From contig JAHEBO010000030.1 of the NCBI GenBank assembly GCA_024642215.1, positions 1 through 33,041 on the forward strand: DNA of 33,041 nt, in the 5' to 3' direction. Position numbers and translations under genes: made by a program. The notes beneath the pieces are model-generated. The model saw nothing but the letters and a program-made list of their open reading frames with translations, searched no databases and had not been told where the DNA came from. The first letter of the stretch is position 1; each line of letters begins with the position of its first letter. Below, in pieces: positions 1 through 7,400 of the stretch. This DNA comes from Limnohabitans sp. (GTDB lineage: Bacteria > Pseudomonadota > Gammaproteobacteria > Burkholderiales > Burkholderiaceae_C).

Positions 1-28
1 TGAAGTCAAGGAAGTTAAAAAAGGCTAA
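1..28 (+). CDS. dnaK: DnaK C-terminal tail (partial, 5' end outside window)
   Basis: Only the last eight codons and the stop TAA (26-28) are present, reading EVKEVKKG. DnaK proteins of this group end in an acidic/lysine-rich tail with an EVK motif, and dnaK normally lies just upstream of dnaJ, which follows here 97 bp later on the same strand. The identification therefore rests on position plus a very short tail. DnaK is the Hsp70 chaperone that works with DnaJ and GrpE in the cytoplasm. An inverted repeat (AAAGGC/GCCTTT, 20-34) overlaps the stop codon. Confidence 0.65.
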
Positions 29-57
29 GCCTTTCATTCAAGGGCTTTAGCCCAAGC

Positions 58-98
58 CGCCGCGTCAGCGTATCCCTCCGGAAATCGCTTTCGCGGCG
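58..98 (+). other. Imperfect hairpin in the dnaK-dnaJ spacer
   Basis: CGCCGCG (58-64) is the exact reverse complement of CGCGGCG (92-98), and AGCG (67-70) can pair with CGCT (86-89) inside it. A small GGGC-TTTA-GCCC hairpin lies just upstream (42-53). There is no T-run, so these are more likely mRNA-processing or stability elements of the dnaK-dnaJ transcript than terminators. The role is inferred only from position. Confidence 0.35.
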
Positions 99-125
99 TT
101 CTTGTTCAAACAGTAGCAAAAAACG

Positions 126-1265
126 ATGGCCAAAAGAGACTTTTACGAAGTATTGGGTGTAGCCAAGAACGCCTCTGAAGAAGAGATCAAAAAGGCGTAT
201 CGCAAATTGGCAATGAAGTTTCACCCTGACCGTCATCAGGGCGACGACGCCAAAGAGGCAGAGGGCAAATTCAAAGAGGTCAAAGAGGCCTACGAAATGT
301 TGTCTGACGCGCAAAAACGTGCAGCCTACGACCAATACGGTCACGCCGGTGTCGACCCCAATATGCGCGGTGGCGCAGGCGGCGCGGAAGGCTTTGGCGG
401 TTTTGGCGAAGCCTTTGGCGACATCTTCGGTGACATCTTTGGCCAGCAACGCGGCGGTGGACGTGGTGGCCGTCAAGTGTTCCGTGGTGGTGACCTCAGC
501 TATGCCATGGAAGTCACTTTGGAAGAAGCCGCTGCCGGCAAAGAAGCCCAGATTCGCATACCAGGTTGGGAAGAATGCGATCCCTGTGGTGGTTCCGGCG
601 CCAAGAAAGGCACCAGCGCCAAAACATGCGGCACCTGCCAAGGTTCGGGCACTGTGCAAATGCGCCAAGGCTTTTTCAGTGTGCAGCAAACCTGCCCACA
701 CTGCCGTGGCTCAGGCAAAATCATCTCCGACCCCTGCCCTTCGTGCAGTGGCCAAGGCAAACTCAAAAAGCAAAAAACGCTCGAAGTCAAAATCCCTGCG
801 GGCATTGACGACGGCATGCGCATTCGCAGCACCGGCAACGGCGAACCGGGCACCAATGGCGGCCCGCCCGGCGATTTGTACATTGAGATTCGCCTCAAAA
901 AACACGACATCTTCGAGCGCGATGGCGACGACCTGCATTGCTCAGTGCCCATTGGTTTTAGTAAAGCCGCGCTGGGCGGAGAGATCGACGTGCCAACCCT
1001 CAGCGGCAAGGCCGCCATTGACATTCCAGAGGGCACGCAAACCGGTAAGCAATTCCGTTTGCGCGGCAAAGGCATCAAGGGCGTGCGCGCCAGCTACCCT
1101 GGCGATTTGTACTGTCACATCACGGTCGAGACCCCCGTCAAGCTCACGGAACACCAGCGCAAGCTGCTCAAAGAGTTTGACGAGTCATTGCAAAAAGGTG
1201 GCGCCAAGCACATGCCCACAGGTAACAGCTGGACAGACAAGCTCAAAGGCTTATTCGGCGCCTAA
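126..1265 (+). CDS. dnaJ: Chaperone DnaJ (Hsp40)
   Basis: Co-chaperone that stimulates DnaK ATP hydrolysis and delivers unfolded clients in the cytoplasm. The 379-residue length is normal for type I DnaJ. Visible parts in order: J domain (about 5-70) with the HPD motif at 33-35; Gly/Phe-rich linker (about 81-122); zinc-binding domain with four CxxCxGxG repeats at 151-158, 168-175, 190-197 and 204-211, giving all eight cysteines; then the C-terminal substrate-binding domains. The ATG at 126 gives the canonical MAKRDFYE start, although no strong Shine-Dalgarno is visible. It follows dnaK closely and is followed by a terminator-like hairpin, so dnaK-dnaJ probably end a heat-shock unit here. All key residues are present. 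Confidence 0.97.
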   Translation: MAKRDFYEVLGVAKNASEEEIKKAYRKLAMKFHPDRHQGDDAKEAEGKFKEVKEAYEMLSDAQKRAAYDQYGHAGVDPNMRGGAGGAEGFGGFGEAFGDIFGDIFGQQRGGGRGGRQVFRGGDLSYAMEVTLEEAAAGKEAQIRIPGWEECDPCGGSGAKKGTSAKTCGTCQGSGTVQMRQGFFSVQQTCPHCRGSGKIISDPCPSCSGQGKLKKQKTLEVKIPAGIDDGMRIRSTGNGEPGTNGGPPGDLYIEIRLKKHDIFERDGDDLHCSVPIGFSKAALGGEIDVPTLSGKAAIDIPEGTQTGKQFRLRGKGIKGVRASYPGDLYCHITVETPVKLTEHQRKLLKEFDESLQKGGAKHMPTGNSWTDKLKGLFGA

Positions 1266-1291
1266 GCGTCACGTGTCTTTGTGGTGATCTT

Positions 1292-1321
1292 CAAGAAGGC
1301 GTCCTTTGGGGCGCCTTCTTG
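1292..1321 (+). terminator. Terminator-like hairpin after dnaJ
   Basis: CAAGAAGGCG (1292-1301) pairs perfectly over 10 bp with CGCCTTCTTG (1312-1321) around a 10-nt loop, 26 bp after the dnaJ stop. The strong stem and position support transcription termination. The run of T after the stem is missing, so it may be an inefficient intrinsic terminator or a 3'-end stabiliser. Confidence 0.55.
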
Positions 1322-1342
1322 CTGGGCAACTTGATTCAAGTC

Positions 1343-1371
1343 AAGACAAGCCACATCATCAAGTCTAATAT
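1343..1371 (+). promoter_or_regulatory. Possible promoter of the beta-CASP nuclease gene
   Basis: AAGACA (1343-1348) and TAATAT (1366-1371) are spaced by 17 bp and match the sigma-70 consensus at four of six positions each. If used, transcription would begin at about 1378, on the start codon itself, giving a leaderless mRNA. This agrees with the lack of a properly spaced Shine-Dalgarno, since AGAGG ends only 2-3 nt before the ATG. The match is weak. Confidence 0.25.
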
Positions 1372-1377
1372 AGAGGC

Positions 1378-2742
1378 ATGACCCTCAACATTCGATTTTT
1401 AGGCGGTGCCGACACAGTCACCGGTTCCAAGTACTGCGTCGAGCACGACGGCCACAGGCTGTTGGTCGACTGTGGCTTGTTTCAAGGTTACAAACAATTG
1501 CGTCTGCGCAATTGGGATGCTTGCCCCGTACCGCCTAAAGATGTCGATGCCGTGATCCTGACGCATGCGCATTTGGACCACAGTGGCTATTTGCCGCTGC
1601 TGGCGCGCAATGGTTTTGAAGGCAAAGTTCACAGCACCTCGGGCACGCGCGATCTGTGCGGCATTTTGCTACCCGACAGCGGACACATCCAAGAAGAAGA
1701 TGCCTACTTTGCCAACCGGCATGGTTTTTCTAAACACGATCCTGCTTTGCCGCTCTACACACAGCAAGACGCGAAATACTGCATGCAGCAGTTTCATGTT
1801 GAAAAAATCAACGAATGGTTTCAACCCATCAAGGGCTGGAATGCCAAGTTCAGCACCGCAGGTCATATTTTGGGGGCTGCCAGTTTGTTATTGGAAGTAG
1901 CAGGCCGACGCATCCTCTTCTCTGGCGATTTAGGCCGCCCAGACGACAGCTTGATGAACCCGCCCGATGCGCCACCTCAAGCAGACACGGTCCTCATCGA
2001 ATCCACATACGGCAATCGGAGTCACCCGGAAGAAAACGTCAATGCTGAACTTGGCGCAGCCTTGAAAAAAGTTGCTGCGCGTGGCGGTGTCGCAGTGGTG
2101 CCAGTGTTCGCAGTGGGCCGTGCGCAAGCCATTTTGCACAGCATTGCGCAACTCAAAGCAGCAGGCGAAATTCCGCATGGTTTGCCCATTTTTCTAGACA
2201 GCCCCATGGCGGTTCACACCACCGCATTGTTCAAACGCCACATGGGTGAACACCGCCTGAGTGCTGAAGAAGTCCAAGCCATGGACCACGTGGCCACCAT
2301 GATTGAGACCCCCGAGCAGTCCAAAGCGCTGATCAAACGCCACGGACCCATGGTGATCTTGGCAGCCAGTGGCATGGCCACCGGGGGGCGCGTACTCCAT
2401 CATTTGGCCAACTACGTCGGTGAACATCGGAACATGGTCATCCTGACGGGCTTTCAATCACCTGGTACCCGAGGCGCCACCTTGGCCAGCGGAGCCGCCA
2501 CGATTCGATTGCATGGCAAAGACTTACCTGTCGCGGCTGAAATTGTGCAACTCAGCTCGGCATCCGCCCATGCCGATGGCAACCAGCTGTTGGCTTGGCT
2601 TGAAAAAATGCCCAAGCCACCTTCACAGGTGTATGTGGTTCATGGCGAACTTGAGGCCTCAGACACGTTGAGACAACGCATTGAAAGAGAGCTGAAAATG
2701 CGTGCTGTGGTGCCAGAACACGCTTCGATATGGCCCGGTTGA
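1378..2742 (+). CDS. Beta-CASP metallo-beta-lactamase RNase (KH-less CPSF-73/YSH1-like)
   Basis: Predicted zinc-dependent ribonuclease of the metallo-beta-lactamase/beta-CASP family, acting on RNA in the cytoplasm. The 454-residue length is typical. Metal-ligand motifs are complete: HAHLDH (63-68), His163 in the GHILGA motif, Asp184 in FSGDLGR, the beta-CASP motif C His in SASAHAD (His398) and the late His422 in VVHGE. The insert between about 200 and 370 is the beta-CASP cap that clamps RNA. The ATG at 1378 gives the conserved MTLNIRFLGGA start. The phosphoethanolamine transferase gene starts only 27 bp downstream, so the two may be co-transcribed, but I see no functional link. Substrate RNA is unknown. 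Confidence 0.92.
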   Translation: MTLNIRFLGGADTVTGSKYCVEHDGHRLLVDCGLFQGYKQLRLRNWDACPVPPKDVDAVILTHAHLDHSGYLPLLARNGFEGKVHSTSGTRDLCGILLPDSGHIQEEDAYFANRHGFSKHDPALPLYTQQDAKYCMQQFHVEKINEWFQPIKGWNAKFSTAGHILGAASLLLEVAGRRILFSGDLGRPDDSLMNPPDAPPQADTVLIESTYGNRSHPEENVNAELGAALKKVAARGGVAVVPVFAVGRAQAILHSIAQLKAAGEIPHGLPIFLDSPMAVHTTALFKRHMGEHRLSAEEVQAMDHVATMIETPEQSKALIKRHGPMVILAASGMATGGRVLHHLANYVGEHRNMVILTGFQSPGTRGATLASGAATIRLHGKDLPVAAEIVQLSSASAHADGNQLLAWLEKMPKPPSQVYVVHGELEASDTLRQRIERELKMRAVVPEHASIWPG

Positions 2743-2769
2743 GGGGTCTAAAGCTTTAAACTTGGCGGT

Positions 2770-4431
2770 ATGACAACCCAACGCAGCAGCTTTTTAAAGT
2801 CTCCACCCAACGCATGGCACCCAGCTTGGGTTGCTGTGCTAGGCAGCCTCTGGCTTGCCAGCATTGGTAATTTTGCGCTTTGGCAGCAAGTGCACCAATT
2901 GCCAGAGGTCTCTGGCTTTCGGGGACTGGCCTTTGCACTCGGCTTTGGCGCCATCATTGCGGCCGCACTCACTGCCCTCCTGAGCATTGTGAATTGGAGA
3001 GGCCTGCTCAAACCAGTGCTCACTGTGTTCTTTTTGAGTGCAGCCAGTGGCGCTTACTTCATGGTGAGCTACGGCATCGTGATCGACAGCACCATGATCA
3101 CCAATGTGCTTCAAACCGACACCAAAGAAGCCTTGGATTTGATGAACTGGCGCATGCTCATCAGCCTTTTGCTGCTGGGCATTCTGCCGTCTTGGGTGCT
3201 CTGGAAAACGCCGCTTAAAACGCTGCGTTTAAGCCATCAGGCCTTGAGCAACACATTCACTGCGGTGGCATCGGTTGTGGTCATTGTGGCAGCCTTGTTG
3301 GCCGTGTTTCAAGACTTCTCGTCCATCATGCGCAACCACACGCAATTGCGCTACTTGGTTAACCCTTTGAACAGTTTTTACGCCATTGGCATGGTGGCTG
3401 CAAAGCCTTTTCAACGCGACAACAAGACATTGCTGCCCATTGGCCAGGATGCCAAAACCACGGCCCTCAAGCCAAGCGACAAGCCACCTTTGCTTTTACT
3501 GGTTTTGGGCGAAACAGCGCGCATGGGCAACTTTGGCGTGAACGGTTACGAGCGCAATACCAGCCCCGAGTTGAGCCAAGAGAGCATCATCAGCCTCAAA
3601 GGCGTGATGTCTTGCGGCACCAGTACAGCCACATCAGTGCCGTGCATGTTTTCACACATGGGCAAAGAAGATTTTGAAGCAAGAAAGAACAACTATGAAA
3701 GCCTGATCGATGTTTTGCACCACGCAGGCTTGGCTGTTTTATGGATCGACAACCAGTCGGGTTGCAAAGGTGTGTGCGAGCGCGTGCCGCAAGTTCTCAC
3801 CAAAGAACTCAAACACCCCAGTCTTTGTAAAGACGGTGAATGCTTTGACGAAATCATGCTGCAGCAATTGGATGAACGCATCCAAGCCTTGCCAGCAGAG
3901 CGTCGTGCCAAAGGTGTGGTGGTGGTCATGCACCAGATGGGTAGCCATGGCCCTGCCTATTACAAACGCGTCCCCGAGAACTTCAAGAAGTTTCAGCCTG
4001 AGTGCAAAAGCAATGCGCTTCAAGAATGTACTCGCGAGCAGGTGGTCAACGCGTTTGACAACACCATTCTCTACACGGATCACTTTTTAGGGCAAGCCAT
4101 TCAATGGCTTAAAAAATCAGAAGGCAATTCCGCTCCCGCCCTTTTGTACGTCTCTGACCATGGTGAGTCTTTGGGTGAAAACAACTTGTACCTGCACGGC
4201 TTGCCTTACCGTGTTGCACCCGATTTTCAAAAGCGCGTGCCCTGGATCACCTGGTGGTCGTCTCGCTTTGAGAAGCAATCAGGCTTGTCTCGAACTTGCT
4301 TGAAAAACAAAGCGCAAGCGCCACTTACACACGACAACTATTTTCACTCAGTCCTAGGCCTGATGGGTGTTAGCTCAGAGGTGTATCAGGCCAAGTTAGA
4401 TGTGCATGCGGACTGCCGCAGCAAATCATAA
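2770..4431 (+). CDS. eptA: Lipid A phosphoethanolamine transferase (EptA/MCR family)
   Basis: Inner-membrane enzyme of the YhjW/YjdB/YijP sulfatase-fold family that moves phosphoethanolamine from phosphatidylethanolamine to lipid A or a related envelope acceptor, lowering surface charge. Length 553 is usual. About five membrane helices fill the N-terminus (roughly 18-40, 50-74, 80-104, 127-145, 160-181); a periplasmic catalytic domain follows from about 235. The nucleophile is Thr249 in LGETARMGNFG; other metal-site motifs are GSHGP (392-396), SDHGESLGE (Asp463, His464) and LHGLPY (His476). Cys pairs at 282/292, 332/336 and 353/358 match the disulfides of the family. The 3' end abuts the convergent DUF1854 stop (TCATAA). 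The exact acceptor is not decided by sequence. Confidence 0.9.
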   Translation: MTTQRSSFLKSPPNAWHPAWVAVLGSLWLASIGNFALWQQVHQLPEVSGFRGLAFALGFGAIIAAALTALLSIVNWRGLLKPVLTVFFLSAASGAYFMVSYGIVIDSTMITNVLQTDTKEALDLMNWRMLISLLLLGILPSWVLWKTPLKTLRLSHQALSNTFTAVASVVVIVAALLAVFQDFSSIMRNHTQLRYLVNPLNSFYAIGMVAAKPFQRDNKTLLPIGQDAKTTALKPSDKPPLLLLVLGETARMGNFGVNGYERNTSPELSQESIISLKGVMSCGTSTATSVPCMFSHMGKEDFEARKNNYESLIDVLHHAGLAVLWIDNQSGCKGVCERVPQVLTKELKHPSLCKDGECFDEIMLQQLDERIQALPAERRAKGVVVVMHQMGSHGPAYYKRVPENFKKFQPECKSNALQECTREQVVNAFDNTILYTDHFLGQAIQWLKKSEGNSAPALLYVSDHGESLGENNLYLHGLPYRVAPDFQKRVPWITWWSSRFEKQSGLSRTCLKNKAQAPLTHDNYFHSVLGLMGVSSEVYQAKLDVHADCRSKS

Positions 4432-4902
4432 AAATCGGTCAAGCAGCTTGCGTGAGTGACGGTCCATCTGGGACAAGTCCCGAATTAAAAACTGCACACC
4501 GTGACCATCGGTGACCAGCAACACACTGCCGGACAAACGCCGAATATCCTCTTCGCCTTTCAGCAGCAAAGTGGTGGGGCCACGGTCGGTTTCGATGTCC
4601 CATGTGCTGGGCGTTACAAAACTGCTCACCTCATGCAATTTTAAAATTTGAGGCATGAATTCACGTTGGTTCATGGCCGTCAAAATATTGCAGCGCACTG
4701 TTTCCGGCAATTGGTTCAGATGGGGTATCCACAGCAACTCCTTGCCATCGATGTCCACCACCGCAATACCTTCCTCAGGTGCGGCCACCGGAAACGAACG
4801 CACGGCCATCACGTGGTCGTTCTGAACGCCATCTGCGCTCACAAAAAACCAACGACCTGATGGGCCTTGGTCAAATTGAATGTTCATCAGAATCTCGTTC
4901 AT
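4426..4902 (-). CDS. DUF1854 protein, cyanophycin-locus associated
   Basis: A 158-residue soluble protein of the DUF1854 family, whose biochemical role is unknown. The family is known to sit beside cyanophycin synthetase genes and a dedicated ABC transporter in Burkholderiales, exactly the context here. No signal peptide or membrane helix is visible. The start ATG (4902-4900) overlaps the stop TGA of the ABC gene in an ATGA, which indicates translational coupling and a shared stoichiometry. An in-frame Met six codons later is a less likely start. It runs convergently into eptA with directly adjoining stop codons, so no terminator separates them. A regulatory or accessory subunit for the ABC protein is an inference from coupling only. 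Confidence 0.85.
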   Translation of the reverse strand: MNEILMNIQFDQGPSGRWFFVSADGVQNDHVMAVRSFPVAAPEEGIAVVDIDGKELLWIPHLNQLPETVRCNILTAMNQREFMPQILKLHEVSSFVTPSTWDIETDRGPTTLLLKGEEDIRRLSGSVLLVTDGHGVQFLIRDLSQMDRHSRKLLDRFL

Positions 4903-7214
4903 GGCGTCACCGACTCTCTCAAAACAGCACCTTCCGATTCAGCTTGTCTTTGCTGTGCTTCGTACAAACGCCAGTAGGCTCCTTTGGACTCGATCAACGC
5001 ATCGTGCGTGCCTTCTTCCACAATCAAGCCTTTGTCCATGACCACCAAACGATCGGCTTTGCGCAAAGTAGACAAGCGGTGCGCAATGGCAATGGTGGTC
5101 CGACCACGGACCAAATTGTCCAAGGCGTTTTGAATTTCTTTTTCAGTTTCGGTGTCCACGGCCGAAGTGGCTTCGTCCAAGATCAAAATGCGGGGGTTGA
5201 TCAGCAAGGCCCGCGCAATGGAAATGCGCTGACGCTCGCCACCCGACAAACCTTGACCGCGCTCCCCCACCAAAGAATCGTAAGCTTGTGGCATGCGCAA
5301 AATAAATTCATGTGCGTGCGCAGCGCGGGCTGCGGCCACAATTTCTTCACGCGTTGCATCGGGCATACCATAGGCAATGTTGTCTGCAATGGTGCCAAAG
5401 AACAAAAAGGGCTCTTGCAAGACCAATCCAATGTGCCTGCGGTAATCGGCCACCTTCAATTGCTTGATGTCGACACCGTCGAGCGCAATGCGGCCTTCTG
5501 ATAAATCATAAAATCGGCACATTAAATTGACCAAGGTACTCTTACCTGAACCACTGTGCCCCACCAAGCCAATCATCTCGCCGGGTTGGATGTCTAAGTT
5601 CAAATGTTTGATGACGGCGCGGTTGCCATATCGGAAGCTGGCATCGGTGAGCGTAATGCGGCCTTCTACTTTGGGCAAAGCCACTGGGTTGACAGGTTCT
5701 GGCACGCTGGACACATGGTCCAAAATTTCAAAAATGCGTTTGGCACCTGAAGCTGCTTTTTGTGTGGTCGAGACGATGCGGCTCATGGAATCCAGGCGCG
5801 TGTAGAAACGTCCGATGTAAGCCAAAAATGCCGTGAGCACACCCACCGTTATTTGGTCTTTGGACACCAACCAAATGCCAAAGCCCCACACCACCAACAA
5901 GCCAATTTCGGTCATCAAGGTCACGGTTGGTGAGAACACTGACCACACACGGTTCAAGCGATCGTTCACCGCCAAGTTGTGTTTGTTGGCATCGATGAAA
6001 CGCTGCGCTTCACGGTCTTCTTGCGCAAAGGCTTTGACCACTCGAATACCCGGAATGGTGTCGGCCAACACGTTGGTCACTTCAGACCACACGCGGTCAA
6101 TTTTTTCAAAACCAGTGCGCAGTTTTTCTCGCACCACGTGAATCAGCCATCCGATGAATGGCAGCGGCAACAATGTGACCAAAGCCAGTGTGGGATTGAT
6201 GGAGAACAAGATGATGGCGGTCATCATGATCATCAATATGTCAGTTGCGAAATCAAGTAAATGCAGTGACAAGAAAACATTGATTCGATCGGTTTCACTG
6301 CCAATGCGAGCAATCAAATCGCCGGTGCGACGCCCTCCAAAATACTCAAGTGACAGCTTCAACAAATGTTGATACGTGGTGGTGCGCAAATCGGCGCCAA
6401 TGCGCTCGGACACCAAGGCCAGAATGTAAGTTTTAACCCACCCCAAACTCCATGCCACCAACGCTGAGCCCAGAAGGCCGAGCAGATACCATGACACGGT
6501 CACAGGGTCGATGGGTTTGCCGTTTTGATAGGGAATCAGAACATCGTCCATCAAGGGCATGGTGAGATAAGGCGGCACCAAAGTGGCAGCGGTTGACGCC
6601 AGGGTTAAGACAAAACCCAAGAGCAATTGCCATTGATACGGTCTGGCAAATCGCCAGAGCTTGAAAAGTGTCCATGTGGATGGCGGCGCTTGTTCTTTTT
6701 CAACACAAACGGGGCATTCATCATCGGCTGCATCGACCACGTTCTGACATACGGGACAAAGCACATGGCGCATGAATTGCTCAACTGCAGCCGGATCCTC
6801 ATTCAGGGATTTGCCCAGGAAAGTGGCCGTTTGCGCGGCCTGGCGTTGCTGGTTTTCAAAGCGCAACTTCCAGCGCAACACGGCAGCCTCAAGGCCCAAA
6901 GTAAACCGCCAAGCTGCCAATCGCTGGCCGCCTAAATGCAAGGCCAGTGTGCCAACCCCGGCGTGATCCAGTACGCGCAGGCTTAAATCGGCGCTAAGCT
7001 TCCAGAAATTCCAACTTTTTTGAGCTTCGTTGGTGGAGATGACCCTTTGATCGGTCAAAATAACCAAGATTTTTTTGAAGCTTAATTCATCATTCAAGTC
7101 AACCTCTAGCCAGGCTAGGACGTTTTCACCAAGGTGAACTTGAGACAACACGCCCTCCTGCCAGAACAAAGGCAATCCCAGCAAATCAGTGGGAGGATGG
7201 GTTTTGGAGTTCAT
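4899..7214 (-). CDS. ABC exporter with N-terminal zinc-ribbon module, cyanophycin-locus associated
   Basis: Half-size ABC exporter, 771 residues, longer than the usual 580-600 because of an extra N-terminal part of about 180 residues. That part resembles a bacterial PH-like beta domain (about 15-120, inference) followed by a zinc ribbon, Cys153/156 and Cys167/170 in two CPVC motifs. A six-helix transmembrane domain covers about 190-480. The nucleotide-binding domain is complete: Walker A GHSGSGKST (552-560), Q-loop Gln600, signature LSGGE (656-660), Walker B ILILDE (676-681) and switch His712. It should homodimerise in the inner membrane. It is coupled to the DUF1854 gene and divergent from cphA'. 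NCBI-type naming calls this a cyanophycin metabolism-associated ABC transporter; its cargo is unknown. No convincing ribosome binding site precedes the ATG. Confidence 0.93.
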   Translation of the reverse strand: MNSKTHPPTDLLGLPLFWQEGVLSQVHLGENVLAWLEVDLNDELSFKKILVILTDQRVISTNEAQKSWNFWKLSADLSLRVLDHAGVGTLALHLGGQRLAAWRFTLGLEAAVLRWKLRFENQQRQAAQTATFLGKSLNEDPAAVEQFMRHVLCPVCQNVVDAADDECPVCVEKEQAPPSTWTLFKLWRFARPYQWQLLLGFVLTLASTAATLVPPYLTMPLMDDVLIPYQNGKPIDPVTVSWYLLGLLGSALVAWSLGWVKTYILALVSERIGADLRTTTYQHLLKLSLEYFGGRRTGDLIARIGSETDRINVFLSLHLLDFATDILMIMMTAIILFSINPTLALVTLLPLPFIGWLIHVVREKLRTGFEKIDRVWSEVTNVLADTIPGIRVVKAFAQEDREAQRFIDANKHNLAVNDRLNRVWSVFSPTVTLMTEIGLLVVWGFGIWLVSKDQITVGVLTAFLAYIGRFYTRLDSMSRIVSTTQKAASGAKRIFEILDHVSSVPEPVNPVALPKVEGRITLTDASFRYGNRAVIKHLNLDIQPGEMIGLVGHSGSGKSTLVNLMCRFYDLSEGRIALDGVDIKQLKVADYRRHIGLVLQEPFLFFGTIADNIAYGMPDATREEIVAAARAAHAHEFILRMPQAYDSLVGERGQGLSGGERQRISIARALLINPRILILDEATSAVDTETEKEIQNALDNLVRGRTTIAIAHRLSTLRKADRLVVMDKGLIVEEGTHDALIESKGAYWRLYEAQQRQAESEGAVLRESVTP

Positions 7215-7400
7215 AAGAGTTCAAACAGCAAGAGTCAACATGTGTTGGCGGCAAACAAAAACAGCAAAAGAAGCGGCCAGGACACAGCCCATGCACCTTG
7301 TTTATCAGACGATCACTGCCAGTGTTGCAACTGGCCGGTCATTGTATCCCCGGACACGAATCGCTCCGTGCCGTCGCTCAGAATCGTCAGGCCCACGGAA
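7215..7400. promoter_or_regulatory. Divergent control region between the ABC exporter and cphA'
   Basis: These 186 bp separate the start codons of the left-going ABC/DUF1854 pair and the right-going cphA'/cphA pair, so both promoters must lie here or inside the 5' ends of the genes. I could not pick a sigma-70 pair with consensus spacing, nor a clear palindromic operator. An open frame continues from cphA' upstream through this region to a GTG at 7134, but it is not family-like and is taken as chance. Confidence 0.5.

Noticed and set aside
319-1287. 322-codon open frame within dnaJ
   Set aside because: Second frame of dnaJ with Ala/Arg/Lys/Ser-rich, low-complexity translation and no domain; it is a compositional shadow.
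7134-7400. In-frame N-terminal extension of cphA' from a GTG at 7134
   Set aside because: It overlaps the 5' end of the ABC gene, has no ribosome binding site, and its residues do not look like the family; the ATG at 7401 gives the conserved start.
7215-7400. Sigma-70 promoter with TTGCAA as -35 near 7323
   Set aside because: No acceptable -10 element occurs at 16-18 bp spacing.
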